DNA of 64,000 nucleotides from Numida meleagris (lineage: Eukaryota; Chordata; Aves; Galliformes; Numididae), in contig NC_034410.1 in assembly GCF_002078875.1 (NCBI RefSeq), forward strand, positions 76,352,661 through 76,416,660. The letters run 5' to 3'. Positions within the stretch are counted from its first letter, which is position 1, and every line of letters starts with the position of its first letter. Shown here piece after piece: positions 32,501 through 44,690 of this stretch. Under the pieces are notes generated by a model. It made no database searches. It was given only the letters and a program-made list of their open reading frames with translations, and was not told where the DNA came from. Both the position numbers and the translations under genes were made by a program.

Positions 32501-35500
32501 GGGCTGCCTGAACACCATTTCTGAGAGAAAAGAGAGACTCTTCATGCATCTCAGTGGCATTGTTGACTCCGAAAGCCAAAGCATCGTTAAAATTGAAGCT
32601 GAAGGGAGGGTAAGAAGTATCAAAATAAGATCTCCAGCTCCTATTCTTTCTGCAACTTTTGTTTTCTCATTTAATTAAATACCTTCTGATAAACCAGATG
32701 AGAAGATGGTGCATTTCCTCTGGCTTGTGACAGGGCTGGGCCCAACTGGTCGGGCTGTCCCTGGGGTCAAGCTCACCACCTTCTGCCTCATCCTCACCTG
32801 TGACTCTCCAGCACTGCTCAGGAAGTTTGCTCAGCCTCATCCAAACACCACCTGCCTCAGCTGTGCTTATAAAAAATCTCAGAGGAGCTGAGGCAAGATG
32901 ATGCTTGAATATTGCATGGATCCTAAAAAGTGATCTTACCCAGACTAGAAGGAGTGAAATATCAGTTCTTGTCCTAAAGTGTGAATCAGTGAGTGCTCAG
33001 AGCACCCTGTACTTGTTTCACAAGCCATATCACTGGATGGCTGGATTGGTTTTGATAACTGGCAAGACTGATGTGCCTGCTGCAGTGGAGGGGGCTTCGG
33101 CTATGGGAGCAGGCGATGCTCCTTGCTTCTTCTCTGCTTTCAGCCTAGAAATATGAAGGCTGTTGAGGTGGGTGCAAACCCAAATTGCATAAGAACAGTC
33201 AAAGTTCTGTCCATACACTAATGTGCTTTTCAAATAACTCTGGTGGGAAATGACCGCTGTTAAATTAGGATTTGGCTTCATCTCACGTACTGCTGCAGCT
33301 GGATCACTGCCTCCATCTTTCCCCTCTTGTCTCCATGCATTGTGTCATTCTTCCTCCGACTCACTTAAATCCCTTCTAAGTGTCATCTCTGATGTGTCTT
33401 CTTGGCTGGCACGAGGCTTTCAGAAGAGTCTAGCTAATGGGAAATGGCAACACAGGGATTTAATGGCATTTGGACTGTGGTGACCTGCCTTTTGCTTTCA
33501 TGACTCCATAAATCCGGTCAATGGCCCGCTAGAATCCCCAAAATCTGGAGCTGTTCGGAGTGGTAGGGTATGATGGTGGTATATGAGGCAGAACATTTTT
33601 AGCCTCGCATTTCTAAACAAAAAGTTTTCAGTGTCATTTATCTGGGAAAGGAATCAGTGGGAAGAACAGGACGAAGACACAATCAGCTTATTGCTATTCT
33701 GAGGAAAGTATCTGTATTTTTTCTCATGAGTTTGAGAGGATGGTAACTTCAATGTCCGTACACTGTTTATGTATTCCCACTCTTTTTTGGTTTTCAGCAG
33801 TTGTCCAGGTTTGGTCACCTCTCAGCCATGAGCAGCAGATGGCCGTCATTCAGAATGTGTCAGGCCTCAACGTCATTTGGCATCTGCAGAATACCAGTAG
33901 GATCGCCCCAGGCTCCACTGCTGTCTGAGCTGCCTCCACCATCTGCAAAGGGCTTTGCATGTTTTTCTGAAGCAGATAGATTATGTGCTCTGATGGCTCG
34001 ATTGACAACGTTTCCATTGTGTAGCTTTGTTCCTATGGGTTTTCCTATCCATCCTTTTCCCTCATTACCTGGTAAACAAGAACTGCCGTTATGAGATGAC
34101 TAAGGATTTAGGAAAATATTTCTGTGTAATTCATGAGCAAACTGAGGGACAGAGGTGACAAGAAGCTCTGAAGTTTCTGCACATATCTGGACAGTGATGT
34201 TGGCTTCAGTCTGTTTGCTTCTCGGTGCTTCTCTCAGCCTTGTCCCTGTGCTGATGGTTTCCCTTGTTCTCACCCAGCCTCCTGTTCTCCTTGCTACCGT
34301 TGCTTCCCAGCTGCCTGGTACGCAGCCCTTGGCTCCTCACTGCTGCCTCATTGTGTTAGATTTTCAGTTTAACCAGTTCTTGCCCTAAGCAAACCCCTCA
34401 ACCCCTTAGAAGGAGGATGGCCAACATAGTGTCCATTCTGTGTCCTGGGGTGATGAGCTTTGGAAGGAAAGAGCCAGAGCTTCCCTACCACGTTTACAGG
34501 TTTTCTTCATTATTTCTTTCTTATAGAGGTTCCTGAGGTTTGTTTTTTAGTGGCTATAAATATAAATCCCACAGCTGGCTTCTCCACACACTGTGTTTTG
34601 TAGGAGGAGGCCTCGGGAAGACCTGCAAACAGGGAATTACTATAATCCAGCTTGGATGTCACAAAAATGTGGATTAATATTTCATCATCTGCCTCTGACT
34701 GTTGTGAGGCTCACTTTGTTCCTGAGCTGGGGCTGTGATCCTCAAAAGACGGCCTTGAATTAAAGATGAGACCCGTGTCTTACTTGATGGAGAAAGAGGA
34801 CTGTTCGGATACGGCTCTTTACCCACCACTGCCGGTGCTTAAAGTTATCCAAACCCAAACCATAACACAATGCTGCAACATGGTGCCAGAGTCTGTGCAA
34901 GGGGCAACTGCAAGCCATGGCAATGAAAAGGGAGACTGGTAATTAGCTGGAAGTATGAGGCTGCTGCTGGAGCTGCCACTGGCTCTGCGGTGTAGGTAAA
35001 AACTCATTGACAGTGTGCTGTGGATGAGGAGCAAGGACTTCTCTTTCCTGCTGGAAAAATGGAAGCTGCAGTGAAAACAGAATGGATGGGGTAGGACTCA
35101 AGCCAGAGCCCCGTCAGGAAGAAAGGGGAAGGTCCTATCTCCATGGAAAGGCAACGCTCCCCACTAAAAAAAAAGGTCAACAGTTTAGTTAAATTGCTAC
35201 TACTCTCTGGCCAGAAACTCTGAGTTCAGAATGAATAATTTCTACCGCTCTAATCTCAAACTGGTTCTGACTGATTAAGCCAAGTGAGTATTAGCCAGCT
35301 TTCAGCCAACCAAGACTGCACTGCTTATTGTACCTCTTTGCTCTTTTTTATTTATTTGTTTGTTTGTTTGTTTAAATTCAGAGCAGACCTTACCAAGAGA
35401 CCTGGTGGTGTGGACAGCTGATGTGCAGTGTAACTCCAGCACATTACTCTTGGCTTTTTCAGAGCACAGTAGGTGTCTGTCATAGAAACCTTACGACAGC

Positions 35501-36629
35501 TCAACTGAAGGTTCATAAATGGGCAGGTGGCTGGGGACGTTGTTACCCAAGACTATGAAGGGCTCAACATGAGCTTGTAACCACAAAGCAGTGCCTGTGG
35601 GTGGGATGGCTGCTGGCACCCTGTAGGGCTGCTCCCTGTGGTTCTGCAGCCGCTAAGACAGTTTGTTCCAGAGAAGAGAAGGGGCACTCCTCCTGTGGTG
35701 CTGAAAACCTCACATAGGCCCAAGAAAGCTCTTGCAGAAGGCTGCTTCATGGTGGCTGGGAAACCACAGGCAAACGCTGCTCATTGTGCCCATGGACCTG
35801 AGAATAGAAGCTAATGCAACCCATTATATGCAGAATAAAACCCCATCGTTTTCACAAACCACAAGTGAAAAAAATGACGTGTCAAACATATCCACAAAGT
35901 ACTTTCTAAAATGGGCATGCTGCTAGAACTTGAGTTTTCAAAACAGATTTTCAAGAGCAAAACAAAGTACGCTTAATCTGGCACAATCATTCTGTTCAGT
36001 TCTGCTGCTCAGCAAAAGCGAGTTGTTTTATTTTGCTTATAATGATACATCTGGGGAGGCTGAGATTATATCTTATCTTTCCATGTAAGACCATGGAAAC
36101 TGGGCAAATCCTGAGCGACAAGTATTTCACTGCCCTTTCCTGGGAAAGCAGCCAAGCTGGCAATAAAGCATGTCTATTTTCAATACAACTGCATTTGTAT
36201 ATGCTTTTGAAATGCTGGACCAGGGCTTTTATTGGGGCGATTACTTAACTGAATCATATATTGATTTGTGTCACATTAACATAGCCACACAATGATGTAG
36301 AACATCCCAATGCCACCAGCTCCTGCAGGAAGCTGGCTGCAACACAATGGCAACAAGCACTAGGAAACCTTAGCTCCCACTTCCGGATGTGATTGGAATG
36401 TAAATATTTTATCACCTTGAATACAGATACTCAGAAAACACCTTTGATGGCCAGCATTGCCCTCATCAGGTCTTGGTTACTATGGCACCGATTGTGAAAA
36501 TGCCATATGTATGTACATGTGTGCCCACTAGACGCAGAAGCTGGTGGCAGTTCCTGTGCCCGTCTCTTGATCCGCATTTACAAGAACTCCCAGTTGGACT
36601 GAAGCCTTCTGAGATATTGGAATACTGGT
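29581..36629. other. Intergenic region, no supported gene
   Basis: About 7 kb between CR1 copies. Part of it (31.4-35.2 kb) is richer in GC than the flanks, and short open frames occur on both strands, but none carries a recognisable domain, splice pattern or initiation context. A TTTG microsatellite lies at 35351. I see no promoter or RNA gene. Confidence 0.55.
35351..35373. repeat. (TTTG)n microsatellite
   Basis: About four TTTG units preceded by TTTA units. A simple repeat in intergenic DNA. Confidence 0.9.
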
Positions 36630-36812
36630 TATCGGTGAGGCACTGGAACAGGCTGCCCAGGGAGGTGATAGAGGCACCATCGTCCCTGGAGGTCTTCAAG
36701 AAATGTGTGGATGTGGCCCTGAGCAACATGGTTAGTGGGCACGAGGGGGATGGGCTCATGGTTGGACTGGATGATCTCAGTGGTCTTTTCCAGCACTAAT
36801 GATTCTATGATG
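36630..36812 (+). mobile_element. CR1 LINE 3' end fragment
   Basis: Plus-strand CR1 terminus with 'gaacaggctgcccagggagg', 'ccctggaggtcttcaag', 'ggttggactggatgatctc' and the tail 'aatgattctatga'. It is about 180 bp and severely 5'-truncated. Confidence 0.92.
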
Positions 36813-39800
36813 ACACGATTTTATGAGATAAATGCACTCAGGATGGAGCCTCCTAGCATGGGCTCTGCTCATCTGCCTCTTTAACGGCTTGGGAAGAATG
36901 GCTTTGTAAAGCAGCAAATGCCATTTGTGTTGGAAGCTGCTGCAATGGGAAAAGGAACCACCCAAATCCGTTTCCCCAGCCTCTTCTGCTTTCCTCAGAG
37001 TGGGCCAAAACGGGAGCATTTGGCCTGCTCAATAGCCACGATTCTGTAGCCATGAAAGAATGGTGAGAACATTGTGAATTCAAATGTGCAGAGAGAATGC
37101 CAGATTTAAACCTGACTAGGCAAAATTAATATGCACAGTAACTTTAATTACCCGATGAAGTACAATTTTTCACAGAACGCCCTGCCTTTTTCCATGCAAG
37201 AGCTCCGTGGAGTTCAGTGAGAAGGCAGCTGGTCTGGTTTCTCTTTGTAGCCTCTGTTTTATAGCCTGAATGAAAGGCTATTAGAGAACAATTACTTACT
37301 GCTGGCTTTCCTACAGCGGTCATCGTTAGCATATCTGAGTACTCTACATCATCACTGAGAGGTGAGAGGCCTTTCATATGTGTATATTTTATAGACATGT
37401 AAATGCATATGAATATATAAGTGCTAAATAATCTGCTACTATATATGTTAATGATGTATGGCTGTGTTTCCTATAGTTAGTTTTATGGGTATGGTTATTT
37501 TAATACTCTGCATAATTAATATCATTACACAGGCAGGGAATTAAGTTGTTCACTGATTTGGGGCATTCAGTTTGCCATGCTTGGGATGTCCTTATTCAGA
37601 ATATGTAGCATTATAAAGCATGGCTTCATCTAAATATCGATTTAACCACCGATTAAAATTAACCTTTTTTTTCCAAATCAAGTCTTTAGCAATTCTATGT
37701 CCAAAGCCATCTCTGAATAAAAAGCCTCAAAAGAGCCTCCAGGATTGCTGCAGCAAGGGATAGTTTGGATACTTTGTCCATTCAGTAAAACCTTTTCTTC
37801 GTGCTACTTGGAATCTATTTTATTTTCTGTACACCATGCTCTGTGGGATATATACTGCTGCTGCATCACATCAGAGCCACTGATAACAGCAAAGAGTGGG
37901 ACTGGGGGCTTGGTCATTTTGTGTTGTTGTTTTTTTAAGAAAACACCAACTTTTACCCCATAATGACTGCAGTGACGTTTCAGAATCAAAACAACAACAC
38001 AAAACAACAACAATAAAAGAAACTTAAAACATTCTAGTATCTATACCAGCAGTTCTAAGAAAGTAAGTAGATATGTTTGCATGTGATGGACAGACCGATT
38101 ACCTGGTGCTCAGGAAGGTGTTGAAAACAGAGACTCTGAACGACCAGGAAAGCCTCTTCTGAGAAACTGAGGAGGCACTGAAGGAGGCTCACACCAAATC
38201 AGTTTCTTTTTAAATTACGCACTTCTTGGCAGACCAGAGAAAGCCCTAATGGCTGCTCGTAAGTCTTGTCTGCACAACAGTCAGAAAAAGTTGGGTCAAA
38301 AGCCGATCTTGTTTTACATCAGAGGCATAAAGTGGACATTAACGTGTTTTCTTCCCCCCATGACCTCTGTTAGCCCACATCCACTCTCCTTGCTGCCCAG
38401 AGACAATCTCTACTCCTAGTTATCTCTAATAACGTCAGCTTGGCACTTTTCATTAGCGGCTGGGAATTCAGAGGTTTAATTGCATGATGTACTGCACTGA
38501 GAGGCAGTACAGAACTGTCAATCCAGTCTTGCTTGCCTCGAGAAGACCGCTGGCTGTTCATCAGCCATATCTCTGCTGAATATGCTCTCTTGGTGAGCAA
38601 TTAATTAAGTAATGAAGAGCCTCTTTAAATGACCCAAACGGCTGCGTTGGTTTGTAATTATGCGTGTGATGATTTAAAAGGAAGAAAAATGTGAGGATAA
38701 TTCCCATTTCTCACAAATCAGTTTGCCCTGCTGGCCTTCCTGAGCAGCTGTACAGCTGCTGGCTCTAGTGGGGCCCACAACAGTGGTCTGGGACATGGGC
38801 TGGGGAGATGGGCCCTGACCCCTCACCATCCAACAGACAGCCCAGGCTTCTTTCTGTGGGCTCTGAAGGGACACAGATCCCTATCAGAGGGCATCATTTC
38901 TGACTTTCACCCAGCGGGACACCATCTGGAGCTGCCTGTGCCAGGGTCTCTTCCTCTTCCACCACCTGACAGCTGTGCTCCTTCCCCTCCCTGCTCCCCT
39001 GCTCTGAGAAGTGGGAGGCAGCACCCCAAATCTCGCTGAGGAATAAAGTCACCAAATAAGTTCCACAGCTTGTGCTTCTTTCAGTGGAAACATCACGTGC
39101 TTACATTCGCACGATGAAGTACAAAGGCTTAGAAAGCAGGCTTTAACATCGGCCCCTATCGCTAACACACCCCACCTTCATCCCTGAGAGCACCTGGCAG
39201 CTGTGTGCCTCCTGCAAGTGCTACTGAGTGCAATTTCCCCTGCAGCACAGGTTGCTTTTCCACGCAAAATCCGAATGCTAAATCTCCAGTACACTGGGCT
39301 GGCGGTAAGCAGAAATTAATAGTAGAGCCAATTCAATACAGTGCACCACGTGCAAATCCATCCTCCCATCTGCCACAGGTGGCTAAATGGGTGTTTTCCC
39401 ACTCTTTGGGGAAACAAATTCAGTTTCTGCCTTACATTCTGGTCACAGCAAATCCGTTACAAAAGTAGTGCCTATGAATTGCACAGAATGAATGCGCTGT
39501 GCAGACCAAAACCCCTCTTTATATTCATAGGGCTGGGGAGGTTTATTAGCAGGGTGCTTATTGCATCAGGTCAGGACTGGGAGGCGATCTGACATTGCAG
39601 TCCAGCCAGCACAGCTCTTCCAGCAAGACGTATAAAGACTGGGCTCTAACATCCTTGTTGCACCTGTCAGCTGTAACCTCTGTGGAGACCTGACCCCAAA
39701 CCTGCTGGCTAGCAATACCAAACTGGGTGCCAGTTTGTAGCCATCCGAATTTATTTCTCCCATGATGTGTGTGGTCTCATCGCAAGTTCAGTGAATCTCT

Positions 39801-40599
39801 GGTCAGCCTTCGACATGGTAAGTAAAGGATGTATATGCTTCTTTACTTGGTAGCAGAAACTGGTCACAGCAGTATCCATGGCCTGCCTAAGCCTGAGCAA
39901 AATCATAGCCTGACATTTACAGTATTATCTGTTTTTCTGCTCTTGGACTTCACTTTTATGAATGTGCTCCTTCTTCAGCAAGCAGCAAGTTTAGAGCCCT
40001 TCCTTATCACACTTTGCCAAGGTCTGGCACATCATTCAGACCGACTTCTGGTAAAAACACATGCAGCCTTAATTTGGACCAGGAGAACCAGCACCAACCT
40101 GTGGAAAATAATGCTTAGAGAAGCGCTCATGCACACCAAGGGATGCTGTGTTTCTGTAAGCACAACATGTTCCTCTGGCCAACCTAGCAGTTTAGATCTA
40201 ATTTTGGGATAGGAGAAGGGCTCTGAAAGTCTTCAGATTGTGAGGATGGTTTGGTCCCCATATATCCAGTGGGCTTTAGGGTCAGGGACTGGACATCCGA
40301 CATGTCAGTCGTCCACTGTGGAGCAGCATCGCCCATTCCTGCTTTAACTTCAGTGCTAAGGAACATTTTCTTCTGCTTTTGATACAGAGTGGAATCCTAT
40401 GCTCTCCAGGGACCCAGATGCATGTGGGTGCACAATGAATCCAGCCACGGTTTCCAAACATCAGTGGCTGATACTGCATCTCTGACTGGACTTTCACAGC
40501 TTGTGGCTGGACTTGATACTTGGGAAAACTGCTTGTACTTCTAGAATGTGCATAATTAGTCTGTCGTGGTTATAATCTGGAAAAGTTGTAGACACTGAC
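36813..40599. other. Intergenic region before the ANKRD33B 3' end
   Basis: Unique sequence with AT-rich tracts (37371-37460) and a short AAC-rich run at about 37985-38015. No gene is supported. If the ANKRD33B 3' UTR is longer than proposed, its right part could extend into this block. Confidence 0.5.
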
Positions 40600-41549
40600 A
40601 ATAAATTGGTGCTTATTTATTTATTTATTAACAGGAATTTAAATATCAAGGGAAACAAAAAAAAATCTAAACCCACCTGAGGTTCACCATCTCCCTTATT
40701 TCACAGTTAAATGAAAGACAAAAAAATCCCTGAGACTAAAGAGGAGACAACAGATAGTGGATACAGGGAAACATAATGGGGGAGGTAAATGTTAGGTGAC
40801 TGTGTCATACAAAAATTAGTTCAGCTTCTCTGTTGCTCCAAAGAAACCAGTCATTGTCCCTGATTTACATCTGCAGAGGATGTGAGTACCTCAGCTACAG
40901 AAACATTTCATATGCAGCCCTCTTTGTATTCAACAGAACAATAACAATAAGAAATGTATCCACACAGACCATGTAGAGCTGTACAGTTCAATATCTATCT
41001 TGTCCTAATCTTTGATAACTAGAATTAATATGCCATAAAGTGCTTCATACATTAAAAAAAAAAAGAGTAGACTTAGATTTTCACTGCCCATTGAGACTGT
41101 GGTGTATTTTAAACTTTTCATTATTACTATAAAACCTTGTAATATGCCTACCTATACAAGAAGAGGAAAGAATATCTAGTGTCAAAAGTACAACTCCTTA
41201 GTTGTGCCCATTACAAAACGAACAAACACAAAATATGATCTTTCCACACATATTGTTTTTCAAGCAGTTTTGCAGTCATTCGGCTGGAACTGGAAATTAA
41301 AAAAAAAAACACTTGAACTTCCTATCAACAGCAGATGGTAAACTTTTTTGTCTTCCACCCAAAAATAACTTCACCTTCCATAATCAGACACACTGTGGTA
41401 TAGCCCTTGCCATGTTTCCGCACCATAAAGGCTGCTATACAGTATTCCAGCTCCATCAACAGCAGGCATGCATGACAGCATGCAGTCTGTTATCTTGCTC
41501 AGATAACAAGACTAATGGCTCTAAAACCTTCCAAGTAACTGCCAGTAAA
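40600..41549 (-). other. ANKRD33B: Probable ANKRD33B 3' UTR
   Basis: Sequence following the ANKRD33B stop on the minus strand up to overlapping AATAAA signals. It gives a 3' UTR of about 0.95 kb. The extent is inferred from the signal only, and longer forms are possible because the human gene has a long 3' UTR. Confidence 0.4.
40616..40629 (-). promoter_or_regulatory. Overlapping poly(A) signals, ANKRD33B side
   Basis: A TTTA microsatellite on the plus strand reads as three overlapping AATAAA hexamers on the minus strand, followed by the T/G-containing 'tgtcagtgtct'. It is a plausible cleavage signal, but it may equally be an incidental simple repeat. Confidence 0.4.
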
Positions 41550-42400
41550 TCAGGTTCTGCTTCTGGCAGGAGACACCTGCCTCTGTCTCTGGGCCTCTGC
41601 TACTCTTTTCTTCTCCTGTTCCTCTGCCTTCTTCCGCTCCTCTTTTAGCTCCTTGTATCTCCACTTAGGAATCTGCAGATAGGGGTCATCTTTAGCGCTG
41701 CTCCTCCTTCTTGCCTTTTCTGGTTGGAAGGTGGGTGGAGGAGCCTTGCTGACACGGACTTTGGGGATGACAAATCCCGGCCTCACGCTACTTCTTCTGA
41801 GCAAGTGGAGTGGCAAGAGGCTTGTTTTCCTGGTGGCTATGGTGCTCACTTGAGACACTGCAAGGCTAACAGGCTGCAGACTGGCTCGACGGTCCTTCTT
41901 TTTGGGAATTACTGTGATTTTGGAGTTCTGAAACAATTTCTCATAGCTGCTAACGTGGTCTTTGTCCAGAGATCGGATCTCCTCAGCTCTCTGCTTCCTA
42001 AGGATTTCTTGCACAGCCAGTCTGCGTTTTCCCACAGAAGGTGGGCTTCCTGGACACACAGTCCTACACGACAGAGCAACAAAAGGACTGCCTAAGCTTG
42101 TGGTCACCTTCACCATGTGGTCAAGGACCCCATCCTCTTCTGGGCCATGGAAAGCCCGGAATGAGACAACTGACCTCACGCACTCAGAAATCCTCTGCAA
42201 ACAGGTTTTTGGTTCTGCAGCCTTGGCAAGGAGTTCCTTCATCTTTGGCCATTCCGGTTTATACTGATCACAAAACTGTTCTGGGCATGGTTTATCCATC
42301 AGCCTTTGCATGATGAAAGCAGATTCTGACCTTCCTGTGTAACAAGCCCATTCCCATGAAGTCAGTCCACGGCTTGGGTCTGTTGTGTGAACATTTGCCC
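41550..42400 (-). CDS. ANKRD33B: ANKRD33B terminal coding exon
   Basis: The acceptor is tttctttgag|GG and the stop TGA is at 41552-41550. The 851-bp exon finishes the Gly codon split with the previous exon and encodes 282 further residues. The first ~35 (ANVHTTDPSRGLTSWEWACY...FIMQRL) form the last ankyrin repeat. A CPEQF motif, DGVLDHMVKVTTSLGSP and VCPGSPPSVGKRRLAVQEIL follow, and match human ANKRD33B. The C-terminus has RRSSVRPG, VPKVRVSKAPPPTFQPEK-like sequence, a basic RRRSS and a charged helical end (KWRYKELKEERKKAEEQEKK). RRSS and RRRSS fit basophilic kinase sites. The molecular function of the protein is poorly known; the paralogue ANKRD33 (Panky) is a photoreceptor transcription cofactor. 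Confidence 0.95.
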
Positions 42401-44092
42401 CTCAAAGAAAAGAAAAACAAATAGTATTAGTCAGTGAAACCGTCCACATTTCAGGTCCTTTAGATAACCTCTTAGTTCCTTGAAAAAGTTTTAATCTGAA
42501 ATGTGAACAAGCTACAACTTTTGACTTCTTGAGGAGCTTTTCTATCAGATGAAGTGCCACTTTCAAACAGCCAACACATAACTGACATACAGAGATCTTG
42601 TCAAAAAAGAAGAGATGTTCTGTCACGTTGCTTTGGAAGATGGACATGCACAGAGACTGAGACCTGGAGAAAAGGCCAGAGAAGAATCATGATGAATTGT
42701 TTTTTCCCAGTTGGATTTATGTCAGTGACAGCATTTCAAACTAGCATGAGAGGTACTAGATATCAGGAAAGGCAACCAGAAACTGGTTTGTAATGGCTCC
42801 AGTTTAACCTTCCACTCAAAGGGTGTTCTACTGTTACAGAAAACAGGAAAAAGGAGAACGCGGGGAAAGAGATCAGAAGTTCAGTTTTAACCCTACTAAG
42901 TTTCATTTGATTACAAATTCCCTGAGAAAATCTCTAAAAAGACAATGTTAGAGACATAGACAAAGAGTGAATGTGGATGGAAGGAGAAACCCAAAGCAAA
43001 GAAGTTGATCTCAATTTAAGAGGTGTTTAAGTGAAGTTTGCAGAAAGAACCATCCAGAGAGGAAGTACAGAAGCACTTCAAAGAGTCAAGCATAGAGCCC
43101 AGCCTGGAAGGAGGCAAAGAAGAGGAAGATTTGATCAAAACAAAGAGTTCATTAGCTGTGGGCTTGTGAGAGCTCAAAGGCAGCAGGGCTTGAAGATGCT
43201 CATGAAAATAGAAGCTGCAGACAGACCAGTGAGATGAGGTTAGAAGAAAGACACGAAAAGACATGTCCTTCTGCTACACTAGCCTGTTTCTGAACTCCTG
43301 CCCAAACTTCCTGCCCCTGACTCTCCCTTTTGTCCTCGACTCTTGCCTTGTCCCCTTCTGAACACTCGCCTGTGTTTGCACTCCTTCCCACTAGAGTTGA
43401 CTGGAAACATGGCAGATTACATGGAAGTTGTTTGTTTGTTGTTCACATAACAGGCAAGGATTTACTAAGGGAAGAGTAGAAGCTAAGGGAATTGTGTCTA
43501 AACTTACTTTTGCTTGGAGGCTGCATTCAAGCTCAGACACTCAGCTCTGGTCATTGCCTGAGCTGTGCTGCAGCTGTCCCTGGCCATGTGCCTTACTGAC
43601 CCTGCCCTGCAGGCCTGACTGGCTGGTTTCACCTCTGACCTCCCCCCTCTCCGTGGTCTTGCCTTATCACCATGGACTTAGCTAGCAGTCATTGACTGAC
43701 CATGGTTATCATCAGCCGACCTGTTCCACTCCTTCAAGAAGTGCCTTTGCTGATGAGGCTAGTGCCTCTGTGTGCCTTGCTGCAGCCCTTGACTCACTCA
43801 CCTTTGAGGTTAAGCCATCCCTCACTGCTCCTGACAGATGTGTGCCTAGGTATTGGGGAAACTTTATCTCGGGAAAGAATTCTACAGAGAATAGAAATCC
43901 TGATCTTTCAATGGAAATCGATGCTGACTTTGTAACTTGTAACACAAAATCTCTTGTAAGGAATGATTTACTATCGTAGTATTGATTTTCTGTACAAATC
44001 CGGAGGCGTTTCTAAAAAAAAAGTCACTTAACAGAATGTCACACCTGCATGAGACATGAATAGTCATGTCCTTTTTTAAATATTAACTAGAC

Positions 44093-44690
44093 ACAGAATT
44101 AAATCACAGGGGTTGGAAGGGATCTCAAGAGATCATCAAGTCCAACCCCCTGCTAAAGCAGGTTCCCTACAGCAGGTCACACAGGTAGGCATCCAGACAG
44201 GTCTTGAATATCTCCATAGAAGGAGACTCCACAACCTCTCTGGGCAGCCTGTTCCAGTGCTTCATCACCCTTATCATAAGGAAGTTCTTTCACATGTTTG
44301 TATGGAACTTCCTATGTTCAAGTTTTAGGCCATTACTCCTTGTCCTATCATTACAGTCCCGAAGAGCCTCATTCGTTTGCCTCCCACCTCCCTTTAGATA
44401 TTTACAAACTCTGATCAGATCACCTCTCAGTCTTCTTTTCCTCAGGCTGACCAGACCCAGGTCTCTCAGCCTTTCCTCATACGGGAGACGCTCCAGGTTC
44501 TTAATTATCTTTGTGGCCCTTTGCTGGACTCCTTCTAGGAGATCCCTGTCTTTTTTGAACTGGGGAGCCCACTACTGGACTCAGTAGTCTAAATGTGGCC
44601 TCACAAGGGCAGAGTAGAGAGGAAGGATCACCTCCCTCAACTTGCTGGACATGCTCTTCATCTCTGGGGTGGAACCTCAGACTGCCCAAC
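44093..44690 (-). mobile_element. CR1 LINE, 3' part, minus strand
   Basis: It begins with the inverted 3' end ('aggggttggaagggatctc', 'agatcatcaagtccaacccc'), then 'ctctgggcagcctgttccag', 'aaggaagttctttcaca', 'ctcagtcttcttttcctcag' and 'ctgaactcagtagtctaaatgtgg'-like blocks. The right portion corresponds to degenerate reverse-transcriptase C-terminal coding sequence. No long open frame survives. Confidence 0.9.

Noticed and set aside
34155..34388. A 77-codon plus-strand frame with a hydrophobic N-terminus resembling a signal peptide
   Set aside because: Only hydrophobicity supports it; there is no conserved motif, exon structure or promoter.
39829..40212. A 127-codon plus-strand open frame
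   Set aside because: No domain, no splice context and no recognisable similarity. It is near the ANKRD33B 3' side and length is compatible with chance.
41313..42313. Several plus-strand open frames (111, 123, 101 and 90 codons) opposite the ANKRD33B terminal exon
   Set aside because: They are antisense shadows of the real minus-strand coding exon, which has clear family similarity and good splice sites.
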